Assembly: GCA_015999985.1 (NCBI GenBank)
Contig: JAECRA010000030.1
Location: forward strand, 1 to 52,282
Reading direction: 5' to 3'
DNA: 52,282 nt
Source of the DNA: Comamonadaceae bacterium
Lineage (GTDB): Bacteria; Pseudomonadota; Gammaproteobacteria; Burkholderiales; Burkholderiaceae_C
Part shown: positions 43,647 through 51,884 of the stretch, one piece after another
Numbering within the stretch: the stretch's first letter is position 1
Layout: every line of letters starts with the position of its first letter
Made by a program: the position numbers and the translations under genes
Notes under the pieces: generated by a model
Databases searched by the model: none
What the model was told of the DNA's origin: nothing
Seen by the model: only the letters and a program-made list of their open reading frames with translations

Positions 43647-44627
43647 ATGAACACCACCAGAAGAAATTTTGTTGCGAGCTCGGTGGCGCTGGGTGCGCTC
43701 CCGGTTAGCGTCCTGGCGCAGGATGCCTGGCCTAACCGCCCGTTGCGAATTATTTCAGGCGGCTCTGCGGGGGGCGGCAGCGACATGTTCGTGCGCACTC
43801 TGGAGGCACGTCTGAAAGAGCGCTTGGGGCAATCACTCTATATTGACAACAAGCCGGGTGCAGGAGGCATGCTGGGTGCGGGCCTTACTTCTTCCGCTCC
43901 ACCGGACGGCTATACCTACTATGTAAGCAACGTGGCCACCAATGCAATTGGACTGGCGTTGTATGCCAAGCCGACCTTCGACCCCGTCAAGGATTTGCCG
44001 GGGGTTGCGAGAATATCCACATTGACCAACGCAGTGGTGGTGCGCGCGGACTCAGGCATCTCGTCCATCGGAGCCTTGATCGCCTACATGAGGGCAAATC
44101 CTGAAAAAGTGTTCTTCGGATCGGCGGGGGTGGGTACCTCTTCCCATTTGGGCGGCCATTTGTTCGTTCAGAAAGTGGGCGTCGACGGCAAGCATGTGCC
44201 GTACAAAGGAACAGCTGCAAATGTGACGGCATTGCTTGCCGGAGAGGTGCTTTTTTCCATGGATAACCTCCCTCTCTATGTCCAACACGTCAAGGCAGGC
44301 AAGCTTCGGCTTCTGGCGATGACCCAATCTAAGCGCTCGCCGAGCTTTCCAGATGTGCCAACCATTCAAGAGGCCGCCGGAATCGGCGACTTCGATATCT
44401 TCTCTTGGTATGGGCTTTCCGCGTCCACCGGCACGCCAAAGGCCATTCTGGAGCGAATGGGGGGTGAGATCGTCTCTGCTCTCAAGGAGCCTGCTATCGT
44501 AGCGGCCGTACGCGAGTTGGGGGCCGAAGCCGCCCCCTTGGGCCCAGCCGAGTATCAGGCCTTCATGCAGGCTGAGATCCGCAAGTGGGCGCCTATCGTC
44601 AAATCTTCGGGCGCGTCGGTGTCTTAG
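43647..44627 (+). CDS. Bug/TctC-family periplasmic substrate-binding protein 2
   Basis: A 326-residue Bug protein. The signal peptide begins NTTRRNFVASSVALGALPVSVLAQ, with a twin-arginine followed by N and F, so Tat export is possible, whereas the two other Bug proteins here have ordinary Sec signals. Seen: WPNRPLRIISGGSAGGGSDMFVRTLE, DNKPGAGGMLGAGLTSSAPPDGYTYYVS and the late FSWYGLSASTGTP. The frame opens at 43548, but AAGGAG just before the ATG at 43647 decides the start. Similar in family but clearly different in sequence from its two neighbours, so the ligands may differ. Confidence 0.93.
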   Translation: MNTTRRNFVASSVALGALPVSVLAQDAWPNRPLRIISGGSAGGGSDMFVRTLEARLKERLGQSLYIDNKPGAGGMLGAGLTSSAPPDGYTYYVSNVATNAIGLALYAKPTFDPVKDLPGVARISTLTNAVVVRADSGISSIGALIAYMRANPEKVFFGSAGVGTSSHLGGHLFVQKVGVDGKHVPYKGTAANVTALLAGEVLFSMDNLPLYVQHVKAGKLRLLAMTQSKRSPSFPDVPTIQEAAGIGDFDIFSWYGLSASTGTPKAILERMGGEIVSALKEPAIVAAVRELGAEAAPLGPAEYQAFMQAEIRKWAPIVKSSGASVS

Positions 44628-44643
44628 GCAACGGTCGTTGAAT

Positions 44644-44670
44644 GCACCCGAGCAGGCCGCCCTCGGGTGC
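44644..44670. terminator. Possible terminator hairpin after the second binding-protein gene
   Basis: GCACCCGAG (44644-44652) and its complement CTCGGGTGC (44662-44670) form a perfect 9-bp stem with a nine-base loop, 17 bases after the stop codon and near the end of the convergent MarR gene. No T-run follows. Confidence 0.4.
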
Positions 44671-44766
44671 GTAGCGCTCTTACGCTCAAATGTGATCGCA
44701 GCAGCGCCATGGCGTGCTCATGCGGCTTTCCTGATGATTGCAAGCGGTCGACTGCCGTTTCCAGGT

Positions 44767-45339
44767 TTACTCCTGTTCGCTGTCCTCTTGGCCGATTTCA
44801 TTGCGGATGGTGGAGAGGTTGTGCTTGACCTGCGCGAGCAAGTCGGCAAGCAGTCTGCGCGAGGGCAGGTCCAGGCCAGCGAGCATGCGCTCGCTCAACT
44901 CGTGGCTCTTGACGCGCATTTCCGAAATGAGGTGGGTGCCCATGGATGAAAGATAGACGCGTTTGGCTCGCCGGTCGATCTCATCTGCACGGCGCTCCAC
45001 CAAGCCCGAGGCCTCCAGACGATCAATGAGGCCGCCGAGTGCCGCTTTGCCCAGCTCCAGAATGTTGGCCAGATCGCTCTGGATCATGCCGTCATGGCGC
45101 GAAAGGTTGGCAAGGACCCACCACTGCGAGCGCGTCACACCAAGAGGTTTGACGAAGTCGTCAAACACGGTGCGCCTGAGCCTGGAAACGTCATGCATCA
45201 GGAAACCAAGACGTTGATCCCAGTTGTCAGAGTCAGGGATTCGGGGGGCGCTGTTGCCGCGAGACTTTGCGGCTTTCGATTGCACGCGCTTGGTGGCCTT
45301 GGCAGGTGCCACAGTTGTTTTTGGGATCATTTCGTTCAT
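44767..45339 (-). CDS. MarR-family transcriptional regulator
   Basis: A 190-residue regulator with a Lys/Ala-rich N-terminal tail (about 30 residues) and a MarR winged-helix domain. Seen: LGFLMHDVSRLRRTVFDDFVKPLGVTRSQWWVLANLSRHDGM, the recognition part ILELGKAALGGLIDRLEASGLVERRADEIDRRAKRVYLS, and the C-terminal dimerisation helices. MarR proteins of CoA-dependent catabolic islands usually repress until an aromatic acid or its CoA ester binds. It is divergent from the acyl-CoA dehydrogenase operon. A start at 45393 is also in frame; neither has a strong RBS. Candidate sites with TATGGTA or TAGCATA occur before the operons it probably controls. Confidence 0.92.
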   Translation of the reverse strand: MNEMIPKTTVAPAKATKRVQSKAAKSRGNSAPRIPDSDNWDQRLGFLMHDVSRLRRTVFDDFVKPLGVTRSQWWVLANLSRHDGMIQSDLANILELGKAALGGLIDRLEASGLVERRADEIDRRAKRVYLSSMGTHLISEMRVKSHELSERMLAGLDLPSRRLLADLLAQVKHNLSTIRNEIGQEDSEQE

Positions 45340-45466
45340 ATGCAGCTTGGCCCTCTGAGTGTGCTGGGCGCGAAAATTACTATCTGCCAGCATACAGTAT
45401 AAAAATGATTGGATCGCGGAAATTCTCTCTAGTATTCCAATCGTGCCGTTGCTCGGATCATTTCAA

Positions 45467-45483
45467 TATGGTACGCTAGCATA
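45467..45483. promoter_or_regulatory. Candidate MarR operator before the acyl-CoA dehydrogenase operon
   Basis: TATGGTACGCTAGCATA is an imperfect palindrome (12 of 17 positions) in the divergent gap between the MarR gene and the dehydrogenase operon. Half-sites TATGGTA recur at 50855 and 50876, and GCTAGCATA recurs at 42469. Confidence 0.5.
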
Positions 45484-45549
45484 ACTAAAATTTCAAAGCA
45501 CGAGCGGGCTGTGCCACGCACCACTGCCCGCTCCCCCATAAGGAGACCC

Positions 45550-46704
45550 ATGCCATCCGCTCGTCCGCTTTTCACTCCTGACCATGAGATGTTCCGCGAC
45601 TCAGTCCGGCGCTTTGTGGAAACAGAACTCAAGCCTCATCACGCGCAGTGGGAGGAAGATGGATTGGTGCCGCGGGAGGTCTGGCTCAAGGCCGGAGCTG
45701 CGGGTTTGCTGTGCTGCAATGTGGGGGAGAAGTACGGGGGAAGTGGTTCAGACTTTCTCTACAACTGTGTGGTGATTGAGGAGATGGCCCGCGCCGGGGT
45801 CACTGGCCCAGGCTTCAACATCCACTCCGATATGGTGGCCACCTACATAGAGCGCTTTGGCAGCGAAGAACTCAAGAGAAAGTGGCTGCCTGGAATGGTC
45901 TCCGGCGAGGTGATAGGTTCATTGGGCATCACAGAGCCAGGGGCCGGAAGTGATGTGCGGGGCATTCGTACCTCTGCGCGCCGCGAAGGCGATGAGTACG
46001 TCATCAATGGGCAAAAGACCTATATCTCCAACGGGCAGACCAGCGATGTCGTGATGTTGGTCACCAAGACAGACCCTGCCAGGCCTCGCGACGCCATCAG
46101 CCTATTCATGGTGGAAACCAACCGTCCTGGATTCAAGCGCGGACGCAATCTCAAGAAGTTGGGACTTCATGCTCAGGACACTTCCGAGCTGTTTTTTGAC
46201 GACGTCCGAGTACCGGCTTCCAACCTCATAGGCGAGGAGCATGCGGGCTTCAAATATCTGACGGCCAATCTGGCGCATGAGCGCCTGGTGCAGGCTGTTC
46301 GAAGCTGTGTCGTGGCGGAGGTGACGATTGAGCAGACGGTGGAGTACACCTCCAGCCGCAAGGCCTTTGGCCAGACGATTGCTGATTTCCAGAACACACA
46401 GTTCAAGCTGGCTGAGTTGCATGCGGCCACCGTGGTGGCGAGGGCATTTGTGGATCGGTGCATTGAACAGCAGCTGAACAAGGAGCTTGATCCGGTGACG
46501 GCGGCCATTGCCAAGATGCAGTTGTCAGACCTGCACTGCCGAGTGGTTGATGAGTGCCTGCAACTGCATGGGGGTTGGGGCTATATGTGGGAATTCCCGG
46601 TATGCCGCGCCTATGCAGACGCCCGCATCGTGAAGATTGCTGGCGGCGCCATGGAGGTCATGAAGCAGATCATCTCCCGCGACTTGTTCAAGCGCGGAAG
46701 GTAG
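45550..46704 (+). CDS. Acyl-CoA dehydrogenase
   Basis: A 384-residue flavoprotein dehydrogenase. Seen: FTPDHEMFRDSVRRFVETELKPHHAQWEEDG, GLLCCNVGEKYGGSGSDFLY, the flavin-binding SLGITEPGAGSDVRGI, YVINGQKTYISNGQTSDVVMLV, and the C-terminal QLHGGWGYMWEFPVCRAYADARIVKIAGGAMEVMKQII. The usual YEGT glutamate is replaced by AGGAMEVMK, while LAHERLVQA places a glutamate where long-chain and isovaleryl enzymes have theirs. AAGGAGA precedes the ATG at 45550. First gene of a plus-strand operon that runs to the second dehydrogenase. Confidence 0.92.
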   Translation: MPSARPLFTPDHEMFRDSVRRFVETELKPHHAQWEEDGLVPREVWLKAGAAGLLCCNVGEKYGGSGSDFLYNCVVIEEMARAGVTGPGFNIHSDMVATYIERFGSEELKRKWLPGMVSGEVIGSLGITEPGAGSDVRGIRTSARREGDEYVINGQKTYISNGQTSDVVMLVTKTDPARPRDAISLFMVETNRPGFKRGRNLKKLGLHAQDTSELFFDDVRVPASNLIGEEHAGFKYLTANLAHERLVQAVRSCVVAEVTIEQTVEYTSSRKAFGQTIADFQNTQFKLAELHAATVVARAFVDRCIEQQLNKELDPVTAAIAKMQLSDLHCRVVDECLQLHGGWGYMWEFPVCRAYADARIVKIAGGAMEVMKQIISRDLFKRGR

Positions 46705-46752
46705 ACAGCGGCCTTTGAAAATCCTCTTAGCCCACATTTCAGGAGAAGTCAG

Positions 46753-47775
46753 ATGAGTGGTCAACGGGTCAACCGCCGCGTGGTTCTCAAGTCCAGACCA
46801 GTCGGCATTCCACAGGCGGATCACTTCGAAATCGTGGGGAGCCAGATTCCGGAGCTGGCGCCGGGGGAGTTTCTGGTCAGGAACGACTATTTGTCTGTGG
46901 AGCCAGCCATGCGAGGCTGGGTGAATGCTGCGGCAAATTACTCCGATGCCGTTGGCATTGGGGAAGTCATGAGAGCCTTCGCCGCCGGTGAAGTGATGGC
47001 TTCCAGGCATGAGGGCTACGCTGTGGGCGACAAGGTCATGGGCATGCTGGGCTGGCAGGACTACTGCGTGACCAACGGGGTTCCGGTCAGAAGAAAAGTG
47101 CTGGAAGGCGATCTGCCTCTGACCTTGTCTCTGGGCATTCTTGGCATCAATGGTGTCACGGCGTACTTCGCCCTGGGAGAGATCGGGCAGCCACGTGCCG
47201 GAGAAACCGTGGTGGTGTCTACCGCAGCCGGGGCTGTAGGTTCTGCGGTGGGTCAACTCGCCAAGTTGGCGGGTTGCAGGACCGTTGGAATTACCGGAGG
47301 CGCAGACAAGGTCCGGCTTTGTCTGGATGAGTTCGGCTTTGACGCGGCGGTTGACTATAAAGATCCGAACTTCGCTCTGCGTCTGGCTGAAGCTTGTCCA
47401 AGTGGCGTGGATGTCTATTACGACAACACCAGCGGATCCATCAGTGATGCGGTGCTGCGTCACATCAACAAATTCGCTCGCATTGTGATCTGCGGTACCG
47501 CCTCGGTACAGAGCTGGGAGCCGTGGCCGACAGGCCCGCGCCCCGAGCGCCACCTGCTCAATAAGTCTGCCCGCATGCAAGGGTTTCTCGTGTGGGATTA
47601 CGAGCATCGCTATGAAGAGGCGGTGGGTCAACTCGCCGCCTGGGTGCGAAGTGGCCAGCTGCGTTATCGCGAAGAAATCGTAGACGGTATGGAACGCGCG
47701 CCGGGGTCGATTGCAGAGCTGTACTCCGGCGCCAACATTGGCAAACGCCTTATCCGTCTGGAGACGGGCAGGTAG
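46753..47775 (+). CDS. NADP-dependent MDR oxidoreductase (leukotriene-B4-dehydrogenase-like)
   Basis: A 340-residue zinc-free medium-chain reductase. Seen: RRVVLKSRPVGIPQADHFEIV, YLSVEPAMRGWV, the substrate-domain block ILGINGVTAYFALGEIGQPRAGETVVVSTAAGAVGSAVGQLAK with the nucleotide-binding AAGAVGS, GITGGADKVRLCLDEFGFDAAVDYK, and VYYDNTSGSISDAVL. The family reduces double bonds conjugated to carbonyls with NADPH. In this operon it may saturate an enone or enoyl intermediate that the dehydrogenases cannot process. AGGAGA precedes the ATG. Confidence 0.92.
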   Translation: MSGQRVNRRVVLKSRPVGIPQADHFEIVGSQIPELAPGEFLVRNDYLSVEPAMRGWVNAAANYSDAVGIGEVMRAFAAGEVMASRHEGYAVGDKVMGMLGWQDYCVTNGVPVRRKVLEGDLPLTLSLGILGINGVTAYFALGEIGQPRAGETVVVSTAAGAVGSAVGQLAKLAGCRTVGITGGADKVRLCLDEFGFDAAVDYKDPNFALRLAEACPSGVDVYYDNTSGSISDAVLRHINKFARIVICGTASVQSWEPWPTGPRPERHLLNKSARMQGFLVWDYEHRYEEAVGQLAAWVRSGQLRYREEIVDGMERAPGSIAELYSGANIGKRLIRLETGR

Positions 47776-47812
47776 GGTTTCACATTCGTATCGAACAACT
47801 TAGGGGCAGATC

Positions 47813-48727
47813 ATGAAGTGGTTGGAAGGCAAGGTTGTGGTGGTCACCGGCGCGGGTGCCGGGGTAGGCAAATCCATTGCGTTGGAGGCAGCTCGCCAAG
47901 GGGCCAAGGTCGTGGTCAACGATCTTGGCGTCAACATCGATGGCAGTGGCGGCGGCGCTGGACCGGCGCAGCAGACGGTTCAGGAGATTGAGGCGGAGGG
48001 CGGCACTGCGTGCGCCAATACTGACAGCGTGGCCGAATGGAAGTCTGCGCAGGCCATCATTTCTCAGGCGCTGGACGTTTATGGCCAGATTGACGCCGTG
48101 GTGAACAACGCGGGAAACCTGCGCGACATCATGTTCCACAAGATGCCCGAGGAAGATTTCGATGCCGTGATCCGCGTGCATCTGAAGGGCAGCTTCAATA
48201 TGTCTCGTGCAGCGGCTCCACATTTCAAGGGGCAGGAAAGCGGTGCCTATGTCCACATGACATCCACCTCAGCACTTATTGGCAACAATGCGCAAGCCAA
48301 CTACATGTCCGCCAAGATGGGTGTTGTCGGCCTGTCAAAAGCGATTGCGCTGGACATGGAACGCTTCAAAGTGCGCTCCAACTGCATTGCGCCGTTTGCG
48401 TTCACGCGCATGGTCAACACCATCCCCACAGATACGCCCGAAGGACAGGAGCGCATGCGGGTGAACTCGCGCATGGAGGCTGCCAAGATTGCACCGTTTA
48501 CCTGCGCTCTGTTGGCTGATGCGGCGCAAGACGTCACAGGGCAGATCTTTGGGGTTCGCAACAACGAAATCTACTTGTTCTCGCAGCCCAGGCCCATTCG
48601 CACCGCTCACGCTGGAGACGCTGGCTGGACGGTTGACAGCTGCCTGGAGCGCGCTCTGCCCATGATGCGTGCGTCATTCTTTCCGCTAGATCGCTCGCGC
48701 GATGTGTTCAGCTGGGATCCGGTATGA
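47813..48727 (+). CDS. SDR dehydrogenase, MFE-2 (17-beta-HSD4) type
   Basis: A 304-residue short-chain dehydrogenase resembling the dehydrogenase domain of peroxisomal multifunctional enzyme 2, which oxidises (3R)-hydroxyacyl-CoA. Seen: VVVTGAGAGVGKSIALEAARQGAKVVVNDLGVN, with the long insert GSGGGAGPAQQTVQEIEAEGG typical of that type, VVNNAGNLRDIMFHKM, and the active site with Ser in HMTSTSALIGNN and the YxxxK in ANYMSAKMG. The C-terminal extension after residue 250 also fits. It overlaps the next gene, a MaoC hydratase, by four bases (ATGA); the two equal the split halves of MFE-2. Confidence 0.93.
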   Translation: MKWLEGKVVVVTGAGAGVGKSIALEAARQGAKVVVNDLGVNIDGSGGGAGPAQQTVQEIEAEGGTACANTDSVAEWKSAQAIISQALDVYGQIDAVVNNAGNLRDIMFHKMPEEDFDAVIRVHLKGSFNMSRAAAPHFKGQESGAYVHMTSTSALIGNNAQANYMSAKMGVVGLSKAIALDMERFKVRSNCIAPFAFTRMVNTIPTDTPEGQERMRVNSRMEAAKIAPFTCALLADAAQDVTGQIFGVRNNEIYLFSQPRPIRTAHAGDAGWTVDSCLERALPMMRASFFPLDRSRDVFSWDPV

Positions 48728-49578
48728 ACCTGCAAAAAGTCCTTGCGCATCAGTTCAAGCCGATCGAACACGTTCTGCAGCCGCGCGATTGCATGCTCTA
48801 CGCTGCCGGCATTGGCTTGGGAGCCAGGCCCGAGCATCCCGGTGATCTGCAGTTCCTCTATGAGAAGGCACTGAAGGTATTTCCTTCATTCGTCAATGTC
48901 ATCGCCCATCCGGGTGGTTGGGTTCAAGCGCCTGAGTTGGAGATCGACTGGGTAAAGCTGCTGCACGGGGAGCAGGCCTTTGAAATGCATAGGCCCTTGG
49001 AGCCTGGCAAGACTTATGTCGGAACCTTCAAGGTGACGGATGTCGTGGACAAGGGTGAGGGCAAGGGTGCACTGATTCTGATGCAAAAAACCTTGCATGA
49101 AATGGGCAATGAAGACCCCGTGGGGACGGTGACTTCAACCTATTTTCTGCGTGGCGATGGAGGATGTGGCGGCACCACGAGCACGGCGCCTACGCCTCAC
49201 GCTGTACCCGAGCGCGCTCCTGATGGCACCTGCGTACTGGAGACCTTGCCTCAAGCAGCCCTGATCTATCGCCTCTCGGGCGATTACAACCCCATCCATG
49301 CTGATCCAGTCATCGCGCGCAAAGCTGGTTTCGAGCGGCCTATTTTGCACGGGCTGTGCAGTCTGGGCGTCGCCACGCGGGCCATCGTGCAGGCCGTCTG
49401 CGGTGATGACTCCGACAGGCTCAAGTCGTTTCGCCTGCGCTTTTCATCGCCTGTCTATCCCGGCGAGACCATTGCAACCGAGTATTGGGTAGATGGCCCC
49501 GTGGTCAACTTTCGTGCGCGAGCCGTGGAGCGCGACGTCGTGGTCTTGAGCAACGGACGTGCTGAAATTTCGGAGTGA
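48724..49578 (+). CDS. MaoC-like (R)-specific enoyl-CoA hydratase, MFE-2 type
   Basis: A 284-residue double hot-dog hydratase resembling the hydratase 2 domain of MFE-2. Seen: an N-terminal half with LQPRDCMLYAAGIGLGARPEHPGDLQFLYE and FPSFVNVIAHPG, and the catalytic C-terminal half with IYRLSGDYNPIHADPVIARKAGFERPILHGLCSLG, in which the Asp-x4-His pair (DYNPIH) is the hydratase 2 motif. It would produce (3R)-hydroxyacyl-CoA for the SDR encoded just before. It is followed after five bases by the second dehydrogenase gene. Confidence 0.93.
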   Translation: MNLQKVLAHQFKPIEHVLQPRDCMLYAAGIGLGARPEHPGDLQFLYEKALKVFPSFVNVIAHPGGWVQAPELEIDWVKLLHGEQAFEMHRPLEPGKTYVGTFKVTDVVDKGEGKGALILMQKTLHEMGNEDPVGTVTSTYFLRGDGGCGGTTSTAPTPHAVPERAPDGTCVLETLPQAALIYRLSGDYNPIHADPVIARKAGFERPILHGLCSLGVATRAIVQAVCGDDSDRLKSFRLRFSSPVYPGETIATEYWVDGPVVNFRARAVERDVVVLSNGRAEISE

Positions 49579-49583
49579 AGTAA

Positions 49584-50750
49584 ATGAATTTTGATTTGAC
49601 TGATGACCAGCAAGCCATCCGCTCTGCCGTGCAGGAGGTCTGTGCGCCATTCGATGATGAGTACTGGTTGAAGAAAGACCGTGAAGGTGGGTTTCCTGAG
49701 GACTTTTATGGCGCCATGGCTGGTGCCGGTTGGCTGGGTATTGCCATGCCGCAGGAATACGGTGGCGCCGGACTGGGAATCGCTGAAGCCGCGCACATGA
49801 TGGAGACCGTGTCCGCCACGGGCGCCGGGCTTTCTGGGGCTTCGGCCATCCATATGAATGTGTTCGGCCTGCATCCCGTGGTGGTGCATGGAAGCGATGA
49901 GCAGAAACGGCGGTGGTTACCTCCCATCATCAATGGCACCAACAAGGCCTGCTTTGGCGTGACTGAACCGAATACCGGATTGAACACGCTCAAGCTCAAG
50001 ACCATGGCGGTGCGCAAGGGCGACCGCTATGTGGTGAACGGGCAGAAAGTATGGATCTCCACGGCTCAAGTCGCTCACAAGATCTTGTTGCTGGCAAGAA
50101 CCACACCGATAGAGGAAGTGAGTTCGCCTTCAAAGGGTTTGAGCTTGTTCTATACCGACTTGGATAGAAGCAAGATCGAAGTTCGCGAGATTGAGAAGCA
50201 CGGGCGTAAGGCCGTGGATTCGAATCAACTGTTCATCGACGGGCTCGAAATCCCCATGGAAGACCGCATCGGTGAAGAGGGCAGGGGATTCGAATACATC
50301 TTGCACGGCCTCAACCCTGAGCGCGTGCTCCTGGCTTCCGAAGCGACTGGCCTGGGACGTGTGGCTCTTCAGCGAGCCGCCACCTATGCGGGTGAGCGAA
50401 TTGTGTTTGACCGGCCCATCGGAAAGAACCAGGGGATTCAACATCCTCTTGCAGATCGCTGGGTGGACCTCGAAGCCGGAACCTTGCTCTATCAGCGCGC
50501 GGCCTGGCTCTATGACCAAGGCCGCTCCTGCGGAGCGGAAGCCAATGCTGCCAAGTATTTTTGCGCCGAAGCGGGCTTTAGAGCCTGCGAGACCGCAGTG
50601 CTGACCCATGGAGGTTTCGGCTATGCCAAGGAATACCACGTGGAGCGCTATATGCGTGAAGCCATGCTCACGCGCATCGCGCCGATTTCACCTCAGTTGA
50701 TTTTGTCTTTCATCGCCGAGAAAGTGCTGAATCTGCCGAAATCGTATTGA
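49584..50750 (+). CDS. Acyl-CoA dehydrogenase, paralogue of the enzyme encoded at 30965
   Basis: A 388-residue flavoprotein dehydrogenase with the same length as, and high similarity along its whole length to, the enzyme at 30965. Seen: GWLGIAMPQEYGGAGLGIAE, FGVTEPNTGLNTLKL, YVVNGQKVWISTAQVAHKI, RIVFDRPIGKNQGIQHPLADRW, THGGFGYAKEYHVERYMRE. The C-terminal end RIAPISPQL lacks the YEGT glutamate; LNPERVLLA offers one in the helix used by isovaleryl-CoA dehydrogenase. An AGTAAATG context gives a weak RBS. Last gene of the catabolic operon. Confidence 0.92.
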   Translation: MNFDLTDDQQAIRSAVQEVCAPFDDEYWLKKDREGGFPEDFYGAMAGAGWLGIAMPQEYGGAGLGIAEAAHMMETVSATGAGLSGASAIHMNVFGLHPVVVHGSDEQKRRWLPPIINGTNKACFGVTEPNTGLNTLKLKTMAVRKGDRYVVNGQKVWISTAQVAHKILLLARTTPIEEVSSPSKGLSLFYTDLDRSKIEVREIEKHGRKAVDSNQLFIDGLEIPMEDRIGEEGRGFEYILHGLNPERVLLASEATGLGRVALQRAATYAGERIVFDRPIGKNQGIQHPLADRWVDLEAGTLLYQRAAWLYDQGRSCGAEANAAKYFCAEAGFRACETAVLTHGGFGYAKEYHVERYMREAMLTRIAPISPQLILSFIAEKVLNLPKSY

Positions 50751-50809
50751 GCAGCTCCCGTCCGACGGCATGGTTTCGGGCCAACCGTCTGCCGCAAGAG
50801 AGCTGCTCA
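50748..50809. other. Nested inverted repeat after the dehydrogenase gene
   Basis: TGAGCAGCTC (50748-50757, including the stop codon) is complementary to GAGCTGCTCA (50800-50809), with smaller complementary segments inside. It may end the operon transcript or protect its 3' end; no T-run is present. Confidence 0.4.
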
Positions 50810-50847
50810 CGGCTGAGTTCAGGTGAGTGTGATTGGGGAAACTGCCA

Positions 50848-50882
50848 TTGACGATATGGTATTGTGTATTTACTATATGGTA
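50848..50882 (+). promoter_or_regulatory. Promoter with two TATGGTA sites before the third binding-protein gene
   Basis: TTGACG (50848-50853), 17 bases and TACTAT (50871-50876) form a sigma70-type promoter. Two direct TATGGTA repeats (50855-50861 and 50876-50882), 21 bp apart or two helical turns, sit in the spacer and just after the -10. That position would let a regulator block RNA polymerase. TATGGTA is also part of the candidate MarR site at 45467. Confidence 0.55.
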
Positions 50883-50909
50883 GATAACTAATATCGATAG
50901 GAGACCTGA

Positions 50910-51884
50910 ATGAACCGTCGTACTCTCTTGCTTCTTGCAATGGCGCTCGGCGCCGCAGCGCCAGCCCATGCTCAGGCAACCTACCCCAGCAAACCCATCA
51001 AGTTGATCGTTCCTGCCAGCGCGGGCGGTCCTAGTGATGTGGTGGCTCGGTTGGTGGCAGAAGGTTTGACGCGGGCCTTGGGCCAGCCTGTCGTGGTTGA
51101 GAACAAGGCCGGTGCGGCGCAAACGCTGGGCACCGCTCAGGTCGCCAAAGCAGAACCAGACGGCTACTCACTGCTGTTTACCACCAGCACGCCTATAGTG
51201 ATGGCGCCGTTCACGCGCAAGAACCTGCCGTATGACGTTCGCAAGGATTTAATTGCTGTCTCGCATGTGGGTGTGACCCCTCTTGTGCTTTACGCAAACT
51301 CGGCGGTGCCTGTGAAGTCAGTCAAGGAGCTGATAGATGCCGCCAAGGCCAAACCCGGCGAGCTGAGCTATGGCTCTTACGGCAATGGCTCCAGCGCGCA
51401 TCTGTTGGGCGAATATCTCAGCAAGCAGGTGGGCATCAAGCTCATTCATGTGCCGTATGCCGGCGTGTCTCCTCAGATCACCGCCTTGGTGGGCGGGCAG
51501 ATTCAATTCGCCATCGCGGACATCGGTGTGCCAGCCCCCTTTGTCAAAGATGGAAAGTTGCGCCCACTAGCCGTGACAGGCAGCAAGCGTTCCGCCTCGT
51601 TGCCAGATGTACCGACATTTGCTGAACAGGGGATTGCAGGCATGGAACCGTTCTCGCCATGGTGGGGGCTTTTCGCGCCAGGTGGCACGCCCAAAGCCAT
51701 CGTGGACAGGCTTTCTGCTGAAACCGTGAAGATCGTGAAGTCGCCAGAGTTTGCGGCCAGGTTCGCCGTGTTTGGCGCGGATGCGACCGGCATGGATACC
51801 GCTGCGTCCACTGCTGCACTGAACGATGAGTTGGCGCGCTGGACCAAGATTTTTGCTGAGCTGCCTGGATTGAGTCTTGAATAA
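50910..51884 (+). CDS. Bug/TctC-family periplasmic substrate-binding protein 3
   Basis: A 324-residue Bug protein with a signal peptide of about 22 residues ending in AHAQA. Seen: YPSKPIKLIVPASAGGPSDVVARLVAEGLTRALGQPVVVENKAGAAQTLGTAQVAKAEPDGYSLLFT (N-terminal lobe and carboxylate loop) and the later FSPWWGLFAPGGTP. AGGAGA precedes the ATG. It has its own promoter, so it can be expressed apart from the operon upstream. The third Bug protein in 9.4 kb, again without TctA/TctB. Confidence 0.93.
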   Translation: MNRRTLLLLAMALGAAAPAHAQATYPSKPIKLIVPASAGGPSDVVARLVAEGLTRALGQPVVVENKAGAAQTLGTAQVAKAEPDGYSLLFTTSTPIVMAPFTRKNLPYDVRKDLIAVSHVGVTPLVLYANSAVPVKSVKELIDAAKAKPGELSYGSYGNGSSAHLLGEYLSKQVGIKLIHVPYAGVSPQITALVGGQIQFAIADIGVPAPFVKDGKLRPLAVTGSKRSASLPDVPTFAEQGIAGMEPFSPWWGLFAPGGTPKAIVDRLSAETVKIVKSPEFAARFAVFGADATGMDTAASTAALNDELARWTKIFAELPGLSLE

